Assembly: GCA_036936605.1 (NCBI GenBank)
Contig: JAUPFV010000002.1
Span: 201,213,273-201,277,272, forward strand
DNA from: Limnanthes douglasii subsp. nivea
Taxonomy: Eukaryota; Streptophyta; Magnoliopsida; Brassicales; Limnanthaceae
DNA: 64,000 nt
Direction: 5' to 3'
Shown: positions 1 to 11,534 of the stretch, one piece after another
Layout of the letters: each line of letters starts with the position of its first letter
How positions within the stretch are numbered: the stretch's first letter is position 1
The notes under the pieces: model-generated
The model's database searches: none
What the model was told of the DNA's origin: nothing
What the model saw: only the letters and a program-made list of their open reading frames with translations
Translations under genes and position numbers: made by a program

Positions 1-276
1 AACTGAAGGAGGATTTTGAAGTGGAAAAAACTGTTGTTGTAGCTACTGCCGAGGCTGAGCTTTCAAAAGATATGCAAACTGCTATCAACGTTGGAAAAGA
101 AGATGGAACCATTCTCCTTCTTCGAGAGCTTCACGCTGCTTATCCAAAAATCGACCTTACAAGTTTTTGGAATGACAACCCTGAAGAGAAACGCCCAATA
201 CGAAGCTTTAGACGTTGTTCCTGATTCATCATCCTCAGAAGATGAATCATCCGAGGATGAAGAGTCCTCTGATTAA
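1..276 (+). pseudogene. 3' end of antisense ORF (aORF) of element A
   Basis: This reading frame runs opposite to gag-pol, in the space between IN and the 3' LTR. Two frames, 21-224 and 91-276, join into one product by a single frameshift near 185-195. The first gives a segment with ELHAAYPKIDLTSFW; the second gives a Ser/Asp/Glu-rich acidic tail (DSSSSEDESSEDEESSD) and a stop at 276. The same layout with similar wording (FHEIHAVFPKINMYSL, then an acidic end) occurs in element C at 33740-33943, which supports a real conserved protein. Its function is unknown. Extra ORFs of this kind are known in Tat elements. Confidence 0.7.
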
Positions 277-831
277 TTTTATCACTTTTTTTTATCTTTG
301 TCATATTAAGAATTTTATTTTTGTACCTCAACGAATTAATCTAAATAACAAATGGTTTCTGTATTTTATCATTCTTTTGGCATATTATTCGATGATAAAT
401 TTTAAAAACAAAATAAATACAAAATGCAAACTTACCACCTTAAATACCTTAACGAAATTGGTGAATACAGTAGCTATTTGAAAAAATTATCAATGAATTG
501 TTAAGCTTTGGTAGTTCTTCAAAAAATTCTCAGTGTGCAGTTAAACGTTCACTTCGAAAGAAAAATGTAATATGATTATTAAACATGGTTGTTTCTTCGA
601 AATGTGTCATAAACACTGCGGAATATTCTACTCTTAACTAATCTCAAAGGTGATCAATCTTTGATGATTTACTAAGATAGTATTCAAACATATGTAAACA
701 ACCATTGGCAAAAAAAAACTTTATTGATAATATTGAATATGTACACGACGCTTCGTTCAAACCTTCCTGGGCCAACAAGATAGGAAAGAGTGCGTCATTC
801 AAAACAAAAATTCCGAAGTATAAAAACATAT

Positions 832-2210
832 CTACTCCCAATAAAGCTTCAAGTGTTGAATATTCCACGGATGTTGAAGCATTCCCCCCTCGAAATCACA
901 AATACGATAGGACCCCGACTTATTACTTTCAACAATTGTATAAGGCCCTTCCCAATTCAGAGCCATTTTTCTGAGGTTCTTCTCCTTTGTGTGCAAGAAA
1001 ACTTTTTGCAACACCTTATCACCCTCTTTAAATTCTCTTCTTTTCAGCTTCAAATCATATCGATTTATCATAAGAGTTTGATAATGAATTACATTTAGAT
1101 GAGCTCGAACTCTTTTTTCCTCAATCAAATCCAAATTATCCCTTTCGAACTTCATCATTAGACCTTTCAGAATACTAGGCTATTCTAAAAGATGACATCG
1201 TAGATTCTATAGGGCTGTCTGCATCCATTCCATATGCCAAAGCAAAATGATTCTCTTTTGTAGCTTCTTTAGGAGTTGTTCGATAAGCCCAAAGTACCTC
1301 TTGCAAATAATTTGGCCATTTACCTGCTTCCCTAGTCAAATTCTTCTTCAAGCCATCTAAAATTGTTCTGTTTGTTACTTCCACTTGTCCATTGGCTTGA
1401 GGATAAAAAGACGTCGAAAAACATTGCTGAATTCCCTTAGAAGTACAAAATGAAGCCATCTTCTTGTTATTAAACCGATGGACATTATCTGTTGTAATCC
1501 TCCGAGGAAGTCTAAAACGACAACATATACTGTTCACAATAAATTTGATAACATCCTTTTCCTTTGTTCCTGATAGTGGTTCTACCTCTGCCCACTTTGT
1601 AAAATAATCAACCGCTACAATTATCATCTGTCTTCCTCCAGAAGCCATCAAAAACAGTCCCACCAGATCAATTTCCCATCTATCAAATGGTATGCCTCGG
1701 ATATAGACATAAACAGTACTGTTGGTCTGTGAATAACATTGGAAAATCTCTGACAAGTATCAAATCTTCGAACTAAATTCTTAGCATCGTTCATGATTGT
1801 AACCCAGTAGAAACCTGCAAGTAAACTCGACGTGACAGAGCTTTGAACCCGCAATGAGCTGATCCTTCACCATCATGCAACTCTGATAATACTTCTTGTG
1901 ATTCTTGTTTGCTTAAACATCGTAACAATGGCCTACTTAATGCCTTTTTATACAAAATTCCATACAGTACTATATATCCGAAGGCTTTACTTCTCAATTT
2001 TTTAGCCAATTGTGAATCATCTGGTAATATCCCTTGAGTAAAAAAATTAAGTATTTCTGATTGCCAGTCACCTCGGATTTCGCCAGGTGTAAAAATTTCA
2101 TCTATACATTCACATTGGCTAGATTGAGTAACAATTGAAGGATTTTTTTGTAGCAAAATCCAAGGATATTCTTCCTTGTAAGCAACATTTGTTAAAGAAT
2201 CAGCCACCAT
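832..2210 (-). pseudogene. Integrase of element A
   Basis: Integrase joins the cDNA to chromosomal DNA. The N-terminal zinc-binding part is at 2210-1791 (ELHDGEGSAHCGFKALSRR), the catalytic core at 1756-1175 and the C-terminal part at 1158-832, ending in HLKLYWE. The acidic triad is intact: WEIDLVG, TTDN and NGQVEVTNR. The three parts lie in different frames, so the gene is broken twice. No chromodomain follows, as usual for Tat and Athila. Confidence 0.9.
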
Positions 2211-2216
2211 GTTACT

Positions 2217-2600
2217 TCATCGCCCAATATATTCCACAATAACGTTGTCAAATAGAAGCATTAAATTCCAAAGTTCCCAAAGATATAGAATCAAACGATC
2301 TTTTCTTGTTTTGGAAAATCCAGATACCTGATTTGCTAACAACTGAGAATCGGTTTCCAAGCCCACTGAAGTTGCCCCATAAATTTTTTCCACTCTCAAA
2401 CCTGCCAAAGTAGCTTCGTATTCAGCTTCATTGTTCGAAGTATGAAAACTAAATTTAATAGATTGAATCATTGTTTCTCCCGTTGGAGCTATTAACTGAA
2501 CTCCAGCACTGCACCCTGAAACACTAGAGCATCCATCTGTTCGAAGAACCCACCTCGAATCAACAGGTACGACTTCTTTATTTTCTTCCTCCTCTGATCT
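2217..2600 (-). pseudogene. Second (archaeal-type) RNase H of element A
   Basis: Downstream of the first RNase H is a second RNase H fold: LRTDGCSS near 2540 (first Asp), NNEAEYEATLAGL near 2420 (Glu) and LETDSQLLANQV near 2355 (Asp). A duplicated RNase H between RT and IN is diagnostic of Tat elements. The catalytic acidic residues are present. The domain spans a frame change and ends at a stop near 2217, just before IN. Confidence 0.85.
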
Positions 2601-2613
2601 GCTTGAGTGTAAT

Positions 2614-3018
2614 TCAACAAAAAAAATCTGCGAATGCTTGTGCCTTTATTGCAATTCGAGGTGTAAACAAAATATCATAGTCCCCCAACTCCACTGACCA
2701 TTTGGTCATTCTCCCCGAAATATCAGGTCGTTGTAAAATATTTTTTAAGAGGAATGAAGTTCGGACTTCAATAGTATGAGCTTGGAAATATGGACGTATC
2801 TTCCTAGAAGCAATCACCAGTGCTAATGCCAATTTTTCCAATTTCATATATCTCTTTTTTGCTGCCACCAAACTTTTACTAATGTAATACACCGAGTTCG
2901 AAACTCCTGAATCTTCACTAATTAACACTGCGCTCAGTGCAAAATCCGATACCGCGATGTACAAAAATAATTTCTCCCCATTTCGAGGCTTTGACAAAAT
3001 CTTTGGTGATGACAACAA
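2614..3018 (-). pseudogene. First RNase H of element A
   Basis: This is the RNase H normally linked to gypsy RT. Recognisable blocks are LFLYIAVSDFALSAVLISED, VYYISKSL, KRYMKLEKLALALV and the C-terminal YDILFTPRIAIKAQAFADFF. The usual first Asp of LYLAVSD is kept. A frameshift separates it from RT. Confidence 0.85.
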
Positions 3019-3369
3019 ATTTTTAATATTTGTGAAAGATGTTTCACATTCGGATTTCTATTCAAACCTACTGGGTCCTCGTAACACTTGAAAGAAAGGA
3101 AAACATTTTTCCAGAAAATCTAAAAATAAATCGATTAAGTGCTGCTAACCTTCCTGTCAGAATTTGCACTTCTTTGATTGACTGAGCATAATTCATTGTT
3201 ATCAAATCTTTCAATTATTCTAGGTCAGCTTCTATTGATTTTTCACTGATGATAAAACCCAAAAACTTCCCTGATCGAACTCCGAAGGTACATTTCTCAG
3301 GATTTAATTTTAACCTGATTGCCCTTAAATTCAAAAAAACTTCTTCTAAATCATGAAGATGCACTTAAT

Positions 3370-4125
3370 CCTTCAAGATTTTTACTACCATGTCATCTAT
3401 ATATACCTCCATATTTCTTCTGATCTGTGTAGCAAAATATTTACTCATCAATCTCTGATAAGTGCTCCAGCATTTTTCAATCCGAAGGGCATCACCCTAT
3501 AACAATGTAAGCCCCTATCAGTTATAAAAGTTGTGCATTTTTTATCTTTTGGATCCATTTGGATTTGATTATATCCAGCAAAAGAATCCATAAAAGTTAA
3601 AATTTTGTTTCCTGAAGTAGAGTCAATCAACTGATCTATTCAAGGAACAAGAAACGGATCTTTGGGACAAGCTCTATTCAAATCTGTAAAATCCACACAC
3701 ATTCTCCATTTCCTATTTTTCTTTTTTTCTACCACCGGATTCGCCGTCCACAAAGGGTACCGTGACTCCCTTATATGTCCGAATTTAGATAATCGGTCAA
3801 CTTCAACAACAATCGCTTCTATTTTTTCTGAGGAAAACACTTTTCTTTTCTGAATAATTGGCTTGACCTTCAGATGGATGGACAAACTGTGACGAATTAC
3901 CTCAATGGGCACTCCTGTTACATCCTCTGTCCTCCAAGAGTAGACATCCAAATTTTGGGATAAAAAATCCAACAATTGTTGACGTAGAAAAGGGGCCAAT
4001 AATGTCCCGATTCGAAGTACCTTCCCTTCCGAAAAAGTAAACTCTATCTCTTCGCTCACCGTTAAAGACCCAGGGGTTTCCCTCGAATCGTCAACTCTTT
4101 CTTCCAAATCCGAGGGTGCCCCCAC
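3370..4125 (-). pseudogene. Reverse transcriptase of element A
   Basis: RT copies the element RNA into DNA. The frame 4125-3640 holds SLSIHLKVKPIIQKRK and WRMCVDFTDLNRACPKD. The frame 3630-3448 holds FMDSFAGYNQI and VMPFGLKNAGA. The active site YIDDMVVK is at about 3385-3405. The two frames are split by a TGA at about 3637 where relatives have Arg in P-R-I-D-Q-L, fitting CGA to TGA decay. Catalytic Asp residues are intact. Confidence 0.9.
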
Positions 4126-4142
4126 TAATTGCTATTCTCGCA

Positions 4143-4995
4143 TTAAATATCCACTGCTGGACCCTCAGATCCGGAGTGCAGTGACATAACATTCCCTGAC
4201 AACCTTCTGATCGCCTCGAACAACCCCAAATCTATCTCCAACCACATACTTAAAGCACTGATGAACTGCGGACACCACCCCATACATTCTTGAAAGCCAC
4301 GATCTTCCAAAAATAGCATTATAACTTGTGGGACAGTCCACCACCACAAAGAGTATATGGACCTTTTTCTTCAATAATCATTTTCCTAAACTCACCTCAC
4401 CTTCAAATTCTCCAACAACACGAGCTGTTACACCCGTGAATCCAATAATTGTTCAATCCGATTGAGAAATCTGAGGTGGATTTGTCATTTCATCATAAGT
4501 GGATTTAAAAACGATATTAGCAGAACTGCCTGTGTCAATCAGCACACGTCCAATTTCGATGCCTGCCATCTCAACTTCAATTACCACAATATCTTCATGT
4601 GGACCTGCAGTACCTCTCAGATCGTCTTCATCAAACAAAATGAAGGGAATATCTTTCTTCCCATACAAGTGCGTAGACATCTTCCCTTCAATTTGAGTTG
4701 TCAAGTTGACAACATGCCTCTTCCTAGAACTATCCAAGTTTCTAGTCATTGAATCGCCTCCAAAAATAACTAACGATTCAAAAAACTCACATAGCTCCTG
4801 AACACGTCCCTTTTCGACAGGCTCTTCGACTGTTATCATAAGCAATTTGTTTGGATATTTATCAACATACTCAGAAGAAACATCGAAAGGTTCAATCTGT
4901 GAATCCAAAATCATCAAATTCTCAACTGGTGGTACAGCCTTCGAAGTTGATGCACCATTATTTTTTGATGCGCTCCCATGCGACTTCATTCTCAA
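4143..4995 (-). pseudogene. Protease region of element A
   Basis: The aspartic protease motif VLIDTGSSANIVFKSTYDEM lies near 4490-4545. The C-terminal part at 4374-4165 carries VVVDCPTSYNAIFGRSWL, the usual YNxIxGRxWL end of this protease, followed by CFKYVVGD. Upstream is the gag-PR linker. A stop near 4453 and a frameshift near 4350 break it. Confidence 0.85.
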
Positions 4996-5039
4996 TCAAA
5001 CACCGGATCTCTTTCTTTAGAGCAATGCAATCATTTGTA

Positions 5040-6506
5040 TCATGCCCAATATCATCATGATATCTGCAAAACTTGTTATCCCTCTCCTCCCTTAGCCTAC
5101 TGATTGAGGCTGGCTTCCTAAAATTTACGAAGCTCTTGGTCTTATCCCAGATTACAGAAACATTCTCTATAAGATCAACATAGTATTCTGGTTTGACCCA
5201 TGTATTTAGTCTAGGCCTGTTGTAATTGTTAGATGGAGCGTGATTTGAATAACCACCACTCTAAGGAGGCAAATTGTTGTTCTTTTGCCTCAACTGCTGA
5301 TTGCCATTGCCATTGCCATTACCATTTGAAGACTGCCCCTGATTATTGGCTGCATGTCCCGAATTTTTCAGAGTGCTGACTGGTTCGCCTCAGACTCTAG
5401 TCGACTCCTCCACTTTGATCTGATCCTCAACTTGAGCCATCAAAGCTCCAAAAGTCAAAGCCCTTCTCTTCGTCGTCTCATTAGCCAGATCCCATGGCAA
5501 TAACCCTTGGCGAAAAGCTGCAATCGCCATATTTTCCTCACAGTTGTCCAAACTAGCCTTGGTCAACACAAACCTCTTTGTATAGTCTTTCAACTTTTCT
5601 CCACGTGCCTGCTTGCACTGAATAATGGTATCATCATTTTATCTCATCTCTTTACTTCCCACAAACTGCCTTCAAAATGCAGTATAAAAATCTCTAAAAT
5701 TTGAAATGGACCCCCTCGGAATCCGGTTATACCACTTAAGAGTTGTTCCTTTAAAAGTTTGAGAAAATGCACGACACACCAACCGGTCGTCCTCTTCGAA
5801 GTTCATCATATAATTCTTGAATTTTTTGATGTGATCATAAGGATCATGCATCCCAACGAACTTTTCAACCTTCGAAATGACAAAACACTTCGGAAGCGTC
5901 ATAGAACGAATATCATTCGTCAGTGGAGAATTTCTCCAGTCAACTCCTTGAACGAATTGGTCATCCATTCCCATAGTAACATACAAACTTTGATCAGTTT
6001 CAGCATACTGATTCGAGGGATTTCCTTCGTACTAAGTAGAACAAGGAGCATTATTCTTCTTAGATTTACTCTTTTTTTTTGTATTTCCTCGACTGATCTC
6101 TGTCTGATTCCTCTTTGGAAGAACCTCTGTATCTCTTAAAGCCCGAAGCTAAACTTTCTACCTCCTTGTCACTAGAGGTCACATATTTTTGTTTATCTTT
6201 TTTCTCCTTACGAGACGAATATCGCTCTTTTGGAGACACAAAACGTGTTTTTTTTTGTAAAGATTTAGCCCGTCGACCATCAAAATATTGATCTGATTGT
6301 GCTGAGATTTAACCCGATCGAGTTTCTTGCTCCCTCTATTCATACTTTTCATTGAATGCGTTAATTTTGTCCAAAATCTGGTTCATTCGAACCTTAATAT
6401 CAGATTAACTTTTGATTGGAGATGATACACCAGGTCTACCTCCCTGTAAATCATCCTTAAGAGTCTCCATAGCTGATCGAATAGTAGGATTGTTCTCAAG
6501 ATTCAT
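5040..6506 (-). pseudogene. Gag of element A
   Basis: Gag forms the particle that packages element RNA. An ATG at 6506 starts MNLENNPTIRSAME about 75 bases inside the primer binding site, a likely true start. A basic, Ser-rich stretch follows. The capsid core at 5986-5672 has DPYDHIKKFKNYMMNF and CRAFSQTFKGTTLKWY. The zinc-knuckle-like end near 5045-5085 reads CRYHDDIGHDTNDC. Several in-frame stops are present. Confidence 0.85.
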
Positions 6507-6580
6507 CGTACTGATTTTGAATAGAAAATACAACAATATTGTATTAATTTCGAACTGAATAGGTCACTGATTTTTTTGTT

Positions 6581-6603
6581 CAAGTCCCCAGTGGAGTCAC
6601 CAA
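6581..6603 (-). other. Primer binding site of element A
   Basis: On the minus strand the bases just inside the LTR read TTGGTGACTCCACTGGGGAC, starting with TGG as expected for pairing to a tRNA CCA end. I think it fits a plant tRNA-Arg, as in Ogre/Tat relatives, but could not check this. It lies two bases from the LTR edge at 6606. Confidence 0.75.
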
Positions 6604-6605
6604 TT

Positions 6606-7050
6606 TGATGAGTTATGATTTTGCCTTAGTAAATTATTAGGAGTGAATTTTAGAGAGAGAAAGAGCTGACGAGTTTTTAGAGAGAGAAAGTACAAGTACG
6701 AATGAGTTTTCAAAGTAAAAGTATTCATCCCTTTTATTAGAGTAGCCTTGCCCTTTATATAGAAGAGCCAAGACTTAGTCTCAAACTGAAATCTGTTACA
6801 AAAGATGACTAATTACTGTTTAGTCCTCAACAATTATACATAGTTACAAATACTCTCTAAAACTTACATCAGTTACAATTTAAGGATAAAACTTACATTA
6901 CTTATAATTAAATCCTTAAGTTTACATTATTTATAATTTAGTCCTCAAAATCCTATTTTTATATAAAAACCCACGAGAGACAACCATATATATAAAGTTA
7001 TTACAGAAACAGAAGTAAAATTTAGTTATAGAATTGTTATTTTACAGGAA
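6606..7050 (-). repeat. 5' LTR of element A (right edge uncertain)
   Basis: The left edge is fixed by the primer binding site and the plus-strand TG at 6606. It shares the block AGAGAGAGAAAG and later blocks with the LTRs of C at 31834 and 39412. It contains about three imperfect ~30-bp repeats at 6865-6955 (ACTTACAT...TATAATT...AAG). The right edge is not resolved: similarity to C fades after ~7000. Confidence 0.6.
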
Positions 7051-8390
7051 AATAGAAAATATTTACCTTTTATCTACTAGATACGACCTACTACTAGAAC
7101 CCTAACCAAGAACATAACAAGAACAAAAATCTTATCGAATCTGACGACGTACCTTTACTAGAGTTTCTGACGATCAATAGTGGCAGTCGGTTCGATTTCA
7201 AATTCGGCACTCAACGATTGCCTGCCACCGATGGTTTAAAGCGTTTGCCTGAGTTATTATCGACGCTTAGTGCTCGCCGGAGAAACAAGGAGGTTCGTCT
7301 GCTCAAACTGGTTGTGGGGTTTTGACTCGTGGGTTTACCAGTGATTCTTGGTTTACTTCACTGTGTGATTTTGGAAGGGAGATGTAAGACAAAAAATCCA
7401 GCTGAAAAGGTGATAAAAGTAACTCACGACCTAAAGGCTCCTATTTATACCGTTGGGGTAGTTTAGTCCATTTGTTATGTTGGGGCACCTTATGGTACTA
7501 TCTCATATTTGGGTACTATACCATTTTGGGTACTAGTTTGTAATTGGATACTTGAGAATGTATTTATAGGTAGTTTTCTCAAGAGAATATTAGGTCGTTG
7601 CCATCATTTTTAGAACTCCAATTGTTTATATAGAATTTTATGATCAGACTTTTAAAAAATGACTCACGAAGCAAAATGGTTATAAAAAATTTGTAGATAT
7701 TTTATACCTTTATAAATGACGAAGTGAAACGTTGAGTTCTATAAATAACACGATTTTTGGTATTTAAGATTGCAGTTCTTCATGTGAGACACAAATTCGT
7801 TAAAAAAAATAGTGACTAACCACTATTGATGAAATGAGCATAAAAGTTTTTGCTGGAATTAAAATTTTAAGAGAAGAAATCAACGCATAAAATGAATACG
7901 ATATTATTTTTCTATAATATTATATCTGGATCATCCCGTGTTATATACATGAAACTGTACAATATATAATGTCGTTGTTTTACTGATAACTCAAAATCTT
8001 TATCAAACTAGATGATCGTCTAGATAATTAAAAAAGATGCAATACGTAATATGTAACATTGTTTTTACAATAAATGTATTACTATCAAGCATATAAATAG
8101 AATTTAATTTCTCATGGAGTGGAACATGTGAATCACACGATTCCGTGATCACTACATATTTATTTATGTCTCGTAGTATTGTACCAAAATTTAATATCAA
8201 TGAACTAAAATTAAATTCAATGAATAAGATCCAAATTAGTCATTGTATTATTCAACCGAAAATATGCATAAAAATTGAAATAATGATACGATGTAAAACT
8301 GTACTAAAAGCTAAAATATAATAATAAAAATATCACACATAATCTAAATACTATTTAATCTAAAAATAATCATACGAATGCTGTGTTCGT
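7050..8390. other. No gene recognised; gene-leader-like patch at 7080-7480
   Basis: No coding region can be supported. Read on the minus strand, 7480-7080 has TATAAATAGG at ~7446-7455 followed by a C-rich leader-like stretch with CTCCGGCGAGC. It could be a gene 5' end cut by element A, or an unrecognised part of the LTR. From 7600 to 8390 the DNA is plain AT-rich. Confidence 0.5.
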
Positions 8391-8394
8391 AAAA

Positions 8395-9300
8395 ATTGAT
8401 GGTGGTAACACCTCAGTGAATAATTTCGACCATGTAGTTAGTGTCAATGTGCTCAACCATGAATATTCAAGAGATCCTCTTTAATATACAAGAACTTGAT
8501 GTTTTGTGTTTAGACTTGTTTGAGATACTATTTCTATTTGAGAACATGACTGCTAAACTATTATCATTGTAAAGTAGGAACCGTTTTTCAATCCCTCCAT
8601 TTTATATATTCCCATAAATTATATTTATAAGCCATAGTGCATCATTTAATTCTTCAAAACACGCCACATACTCAACCTCCATTGTGGCGGTAGTGACAAG
8701 AGTTTATTTCACACTCTTCCACGAGATGGAATCTCACACTAAAATAAATACTAAATGGTTTTAAACATATTAGTGTCCATGCATCCGACCAAATTTGTAT
8801 AAAAATAACCTACGATCTTCAAGCTATCCGATATGTTGTATGTAAATTGGTACTGGTTGGTCTTCTTTAAATACCATAAGACCCTCTTGCCAGGATTTCA
8901 ATGGTTAACTATCGGATTCCTCACGTATATTTCCATCACTCTTATTATAAATGATATTTATTTTGTGGTGCATATCTGAGCATACATGAACTTCTTACAA
9001 CCGAAGCGTCGAGCATGTCAACATGAATTGAATATCTGAATATGTCTTAGCACACTGAATTAGTTAGTATCACATTTGCATATGAAGATTATGCATAGAT
9101 TTGTTTTCAAAACCATAACGTTGTAACAAGCTCTTACTGTATGGTTTTTGTGACGGACCCAAAATACCCCGATGGTGATTCTTTATTATTTGGATCCCTC
9201 GCAAAAATATCGCTTCATTAAGATCTTTTATGTCAAATTTCTCTAACAGAAATGCTTTAGTTGTATGTAATGAATCAAATTATTTATAGAAAGGAGTTTG
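8395..9300 (-). pseudogene. Ty1/copia RT-RNase H relic J
   Basis: Minus-strand translation over several frames gives the ordered blocks of a copia polyprotein end: FDIKDLNEAIFLRGIQI (~9235), GILGPSQKPYSKSLLQRYGF (~9160), YAQICTTK (~8965), LWYLKKTNQYQFTYNISDSL (~8855), TMEVEYVACFEELNDALWL (~8665), LYNDNSLAVMFSN (~8560) and VEHIDTNYMVEIIH (~8440). It is riddled with stops and frameshifts, with no LTRs seen. The RNase H wording differs from element G, so it is a separate insertion. Confidence 0.8.
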
Positions 9301-9445
9301 CCATTGATATACAACACTAAATATATTAATTTACTCCCAACGAGATTTTTGATTATTTTTAGAGTGATGGTTTGAAAGATATAATATTAAAAAAAAGAAA
9401 AAAAAGGAAAAAGAAAAATGGTTAAGATGTATATTGGTATTAATA

Positions 9446-9566
9446 GAAAATCTAGATGGTTATCGGTAATTAAATTCTAAAACTAGATAGTTATTGGTAC
9501 TTTATTGAATCCTGAGTGGTTATTGATAAATAGTTTTGATTCTAGATGGTTATTGGTAAATTAATT
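9446..9566. repeat. Degenerate minisatellite, ~4 copies of a ~30-35 bp unit
   Basis: The core TCTAGATGGTTATTGGTAA recurs four times with variants (GGTTATCGGTAA, AGTTATTGGTAC, GGTTATTGATAA, GGTTATTGGTAA). It is AT-rich and non-coding. Confidence 0.6.
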
Positions 9567-9569
9567 TAT

Positions 9570-10155
9570 CTTTATATATATAAACGGATATATTTTTTAC
9601 TATTTCATTTTATTAAAATCTTAAGTTATGGAGATGTAGTTTTCATGGAATTAACAATCTATCATTTGATATTTATGGTATGGTTTGTCGTTATCTAGTT
9701 AGGAACCTGGTAACTTAAAGATGACAAACATGAAAACGAGATTTGTCAGATTCACAACAAAGTTGTCCGGATATGCACGACAATAGAACACGACAAGATT
9801 TATGTTATAGCTATCTCGGTTACGATCATTACAATCACGACATAACATTGTCACGAATATCACGATCATGGTAGAACACGACAATATTACCGTCACGGCT
9901 ATTACGACCATCAAATTTTATATTATTTTGGTAGTACATATAGTAAAAGTATTGTTATTTTTTTGATAAATAACTTGTTATATAATTTGTATATTATAAT
10001 TTAAAAGTAATGTAAAGTTATTATAGCTTTATTATTATATACTTTGATTATTATTATGGTTTGGTTATTAGTACTCCCATCATTATTATATTTTTAAAGA
10101 ATTGTTTTGGGGTTATATTTTTATTATAGTCTAATTCACAACTGGATCACAATCC
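9570..10155. other. Non-coding AT-rich stretch
   Basis: Nothing recognisable. A short open frame on the minus strand at 9699-9914 has low-complexity composition (repeated ACGACA/CACGA words) and no protein-like pattern. Confidence 0.6.
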
Positions 10156-10665
10156 ATTTTTCCTTGGGTCATACATAGGTTTCTCGCAACATTGAGGTAC
10201 CACACCTATTCGATGGCCATGGAAAACATCGCCTGAACATCAGAGGTTTACACCATCGATCAATCGTTGTTCAATTTGGTTTAATTCATCCTTTTAATTT
10301 AGCATTTATTTAATTCAAAAGTTAGATAATTTGTTTAGCACAAAATAAACTCAATTTTAAAATAAAAAATCTCGATTTTTATTCTAAATTGTATACATCA
10401 ATTCATAAAAACATAATAATCATACTATTATGAATAAATCAAGTTAAACATAATTTCCAAATAATCCTAAATTTATATTCAAATGAAGTTAATTAATCAC
10501 ATAATCCTAATGGTATGAATTCTTTGCCAGGAAAAAATACATGTTTCTTATCCTATTATATATAAAAATATACAATCCTTAATTCTAATTCACGAAATAT
10601 ATGTCACTCATACAAATTGATAGAATCTATTGAATGGATCAATAGTTCTACTACATGCAAAATTT
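10156..10665 (+). repeat. Direct repeat, copy 1 (~0.5 kb)
   Basis: Begins around CCTTGGGTCATACATAGG, includes CGCAACATTGAGGTACCACAC and TTTACACCATCGATCAATC, and ends around TAGAATCTATTGAATGG plus ~25 bases. Copy 2 lies at 10962-11530 in the same orientation. Non-coding, AT-rich. Confidence 0.8.
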
Positions 10666-10961
10666 AGCATGTATAAAAACAAAACATATGCCAATAGATC
10701 ATAAAATTAAAGGAAGACCTGCAAATTTTAAAATTATTATTTTAAAAATTTAAATATTCTCGAAATATACTCAAGGTACACCATTGCAACAATCAAACTT
10801 TTGTTTAAGTAGAATGTAGATTATCGTGGACAAAGTCGGCCCAACCATGATTTGATGTTGTTAGGTCCAGACTTCTAACAAATAACATTATTGCTAGAGC
10901 CGAACTGGTTCAGCCAGCGCGCTATCACTGGAACCGATCGAGCCAAGTAATATCTGTAGTT

Positions 10962-11530
10962 GTTGTCCTTGTGATGATACATAGGTTGCTCGCAACATTG
11001 AGGTACCACACATAGTCGCTGGCCATGGATAACATCGTTTGAAAAACCCTAAGCTGGCAATAACATCAGGGGTTTACACCATCGATCAATCATTGTTCAG
11101 TTTGGTTTAATTTAATCTTTTAATTTGGCATTTATTTGATTCAGAAATTGGAGAAACATTTGTAGAACCAAATAAACCCAATTTTAATATAAAAAATCTC
11201 TATTTTTATTCCAAATTATATACATGAAAAAAATAAAAACATCATAATCATACTACTAAGAAAAAGTCAAGTAGAACATACTTTTCAAATAATCCTAAAT
11301 TTATATCATAACGAAGTCAATTAATCCTAATGGTATGAATTATTTATTGTGAAAAATACCACATAATTCTAATGGTATGAATTATTTTCTATGAAAAATA
11401 CATGTTTCTTATTATACTATTATATATAAAAATATACAATCCTTAATACTAATTCACAAAGAATATATCTCTCATACAATTTGAGAGAATCTATTGAATG
11501 ACTCAATTGTTATACTACATATAAAAATTG
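10962..11530 (+). repeat. Direct repeat, copy 2 (~0.55 kb)
   Basis: Aligns along its length with 10156-10665. It is longer because of a ~20-bp insertion near 11045 (AAACCCTAAGCTGGC) and an internal duplication of ~45 bp at 11325-11405, in which TAATGGTATGAATTATTT occurs twice. The ~300 bp between the copies is not repeated. Either a local duplication or two LTRs of a very small element. Confidence 0.8.
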
Positions 11531-11534
11531 AATC

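Larger units (their letters stand above)
1..7050 (-). mobile_element. Ty3/gypsy Tat-lineage LTR retrotransposon A (left end outside window)
   Basis: Read on the minus strand the order is LTR (6606 to ~7050), primer binding site, gag, PR, RT, RNase H, a second RNase H and IN ending at 832. A plus-strand ORF follows and ends at 276. Two RNase H domains, a gag knuckle of the form CxxH-GHxTxDC, an IN without chromodomain and an antisense ORF after IN are marks of the plant Tat lineage. The 3' LTR should lie left of position 1. PR (DTGSS), RT (YIDD) and all three IN acidic residues survive, but stops and frameshifts break the polyprotein. It is the best preserved gypsy copy in the window. Confidence 0.9.

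Noticed and set aside
8003..8200. Small ORFs in 7050-12160 as genes (for example 8003-8200 minus, 9699-9914 minus, 13050-13277 plus)
   Set aside because: Low-complexity or shadow frames; 13050-13277 is the reverse of copia RNase H.
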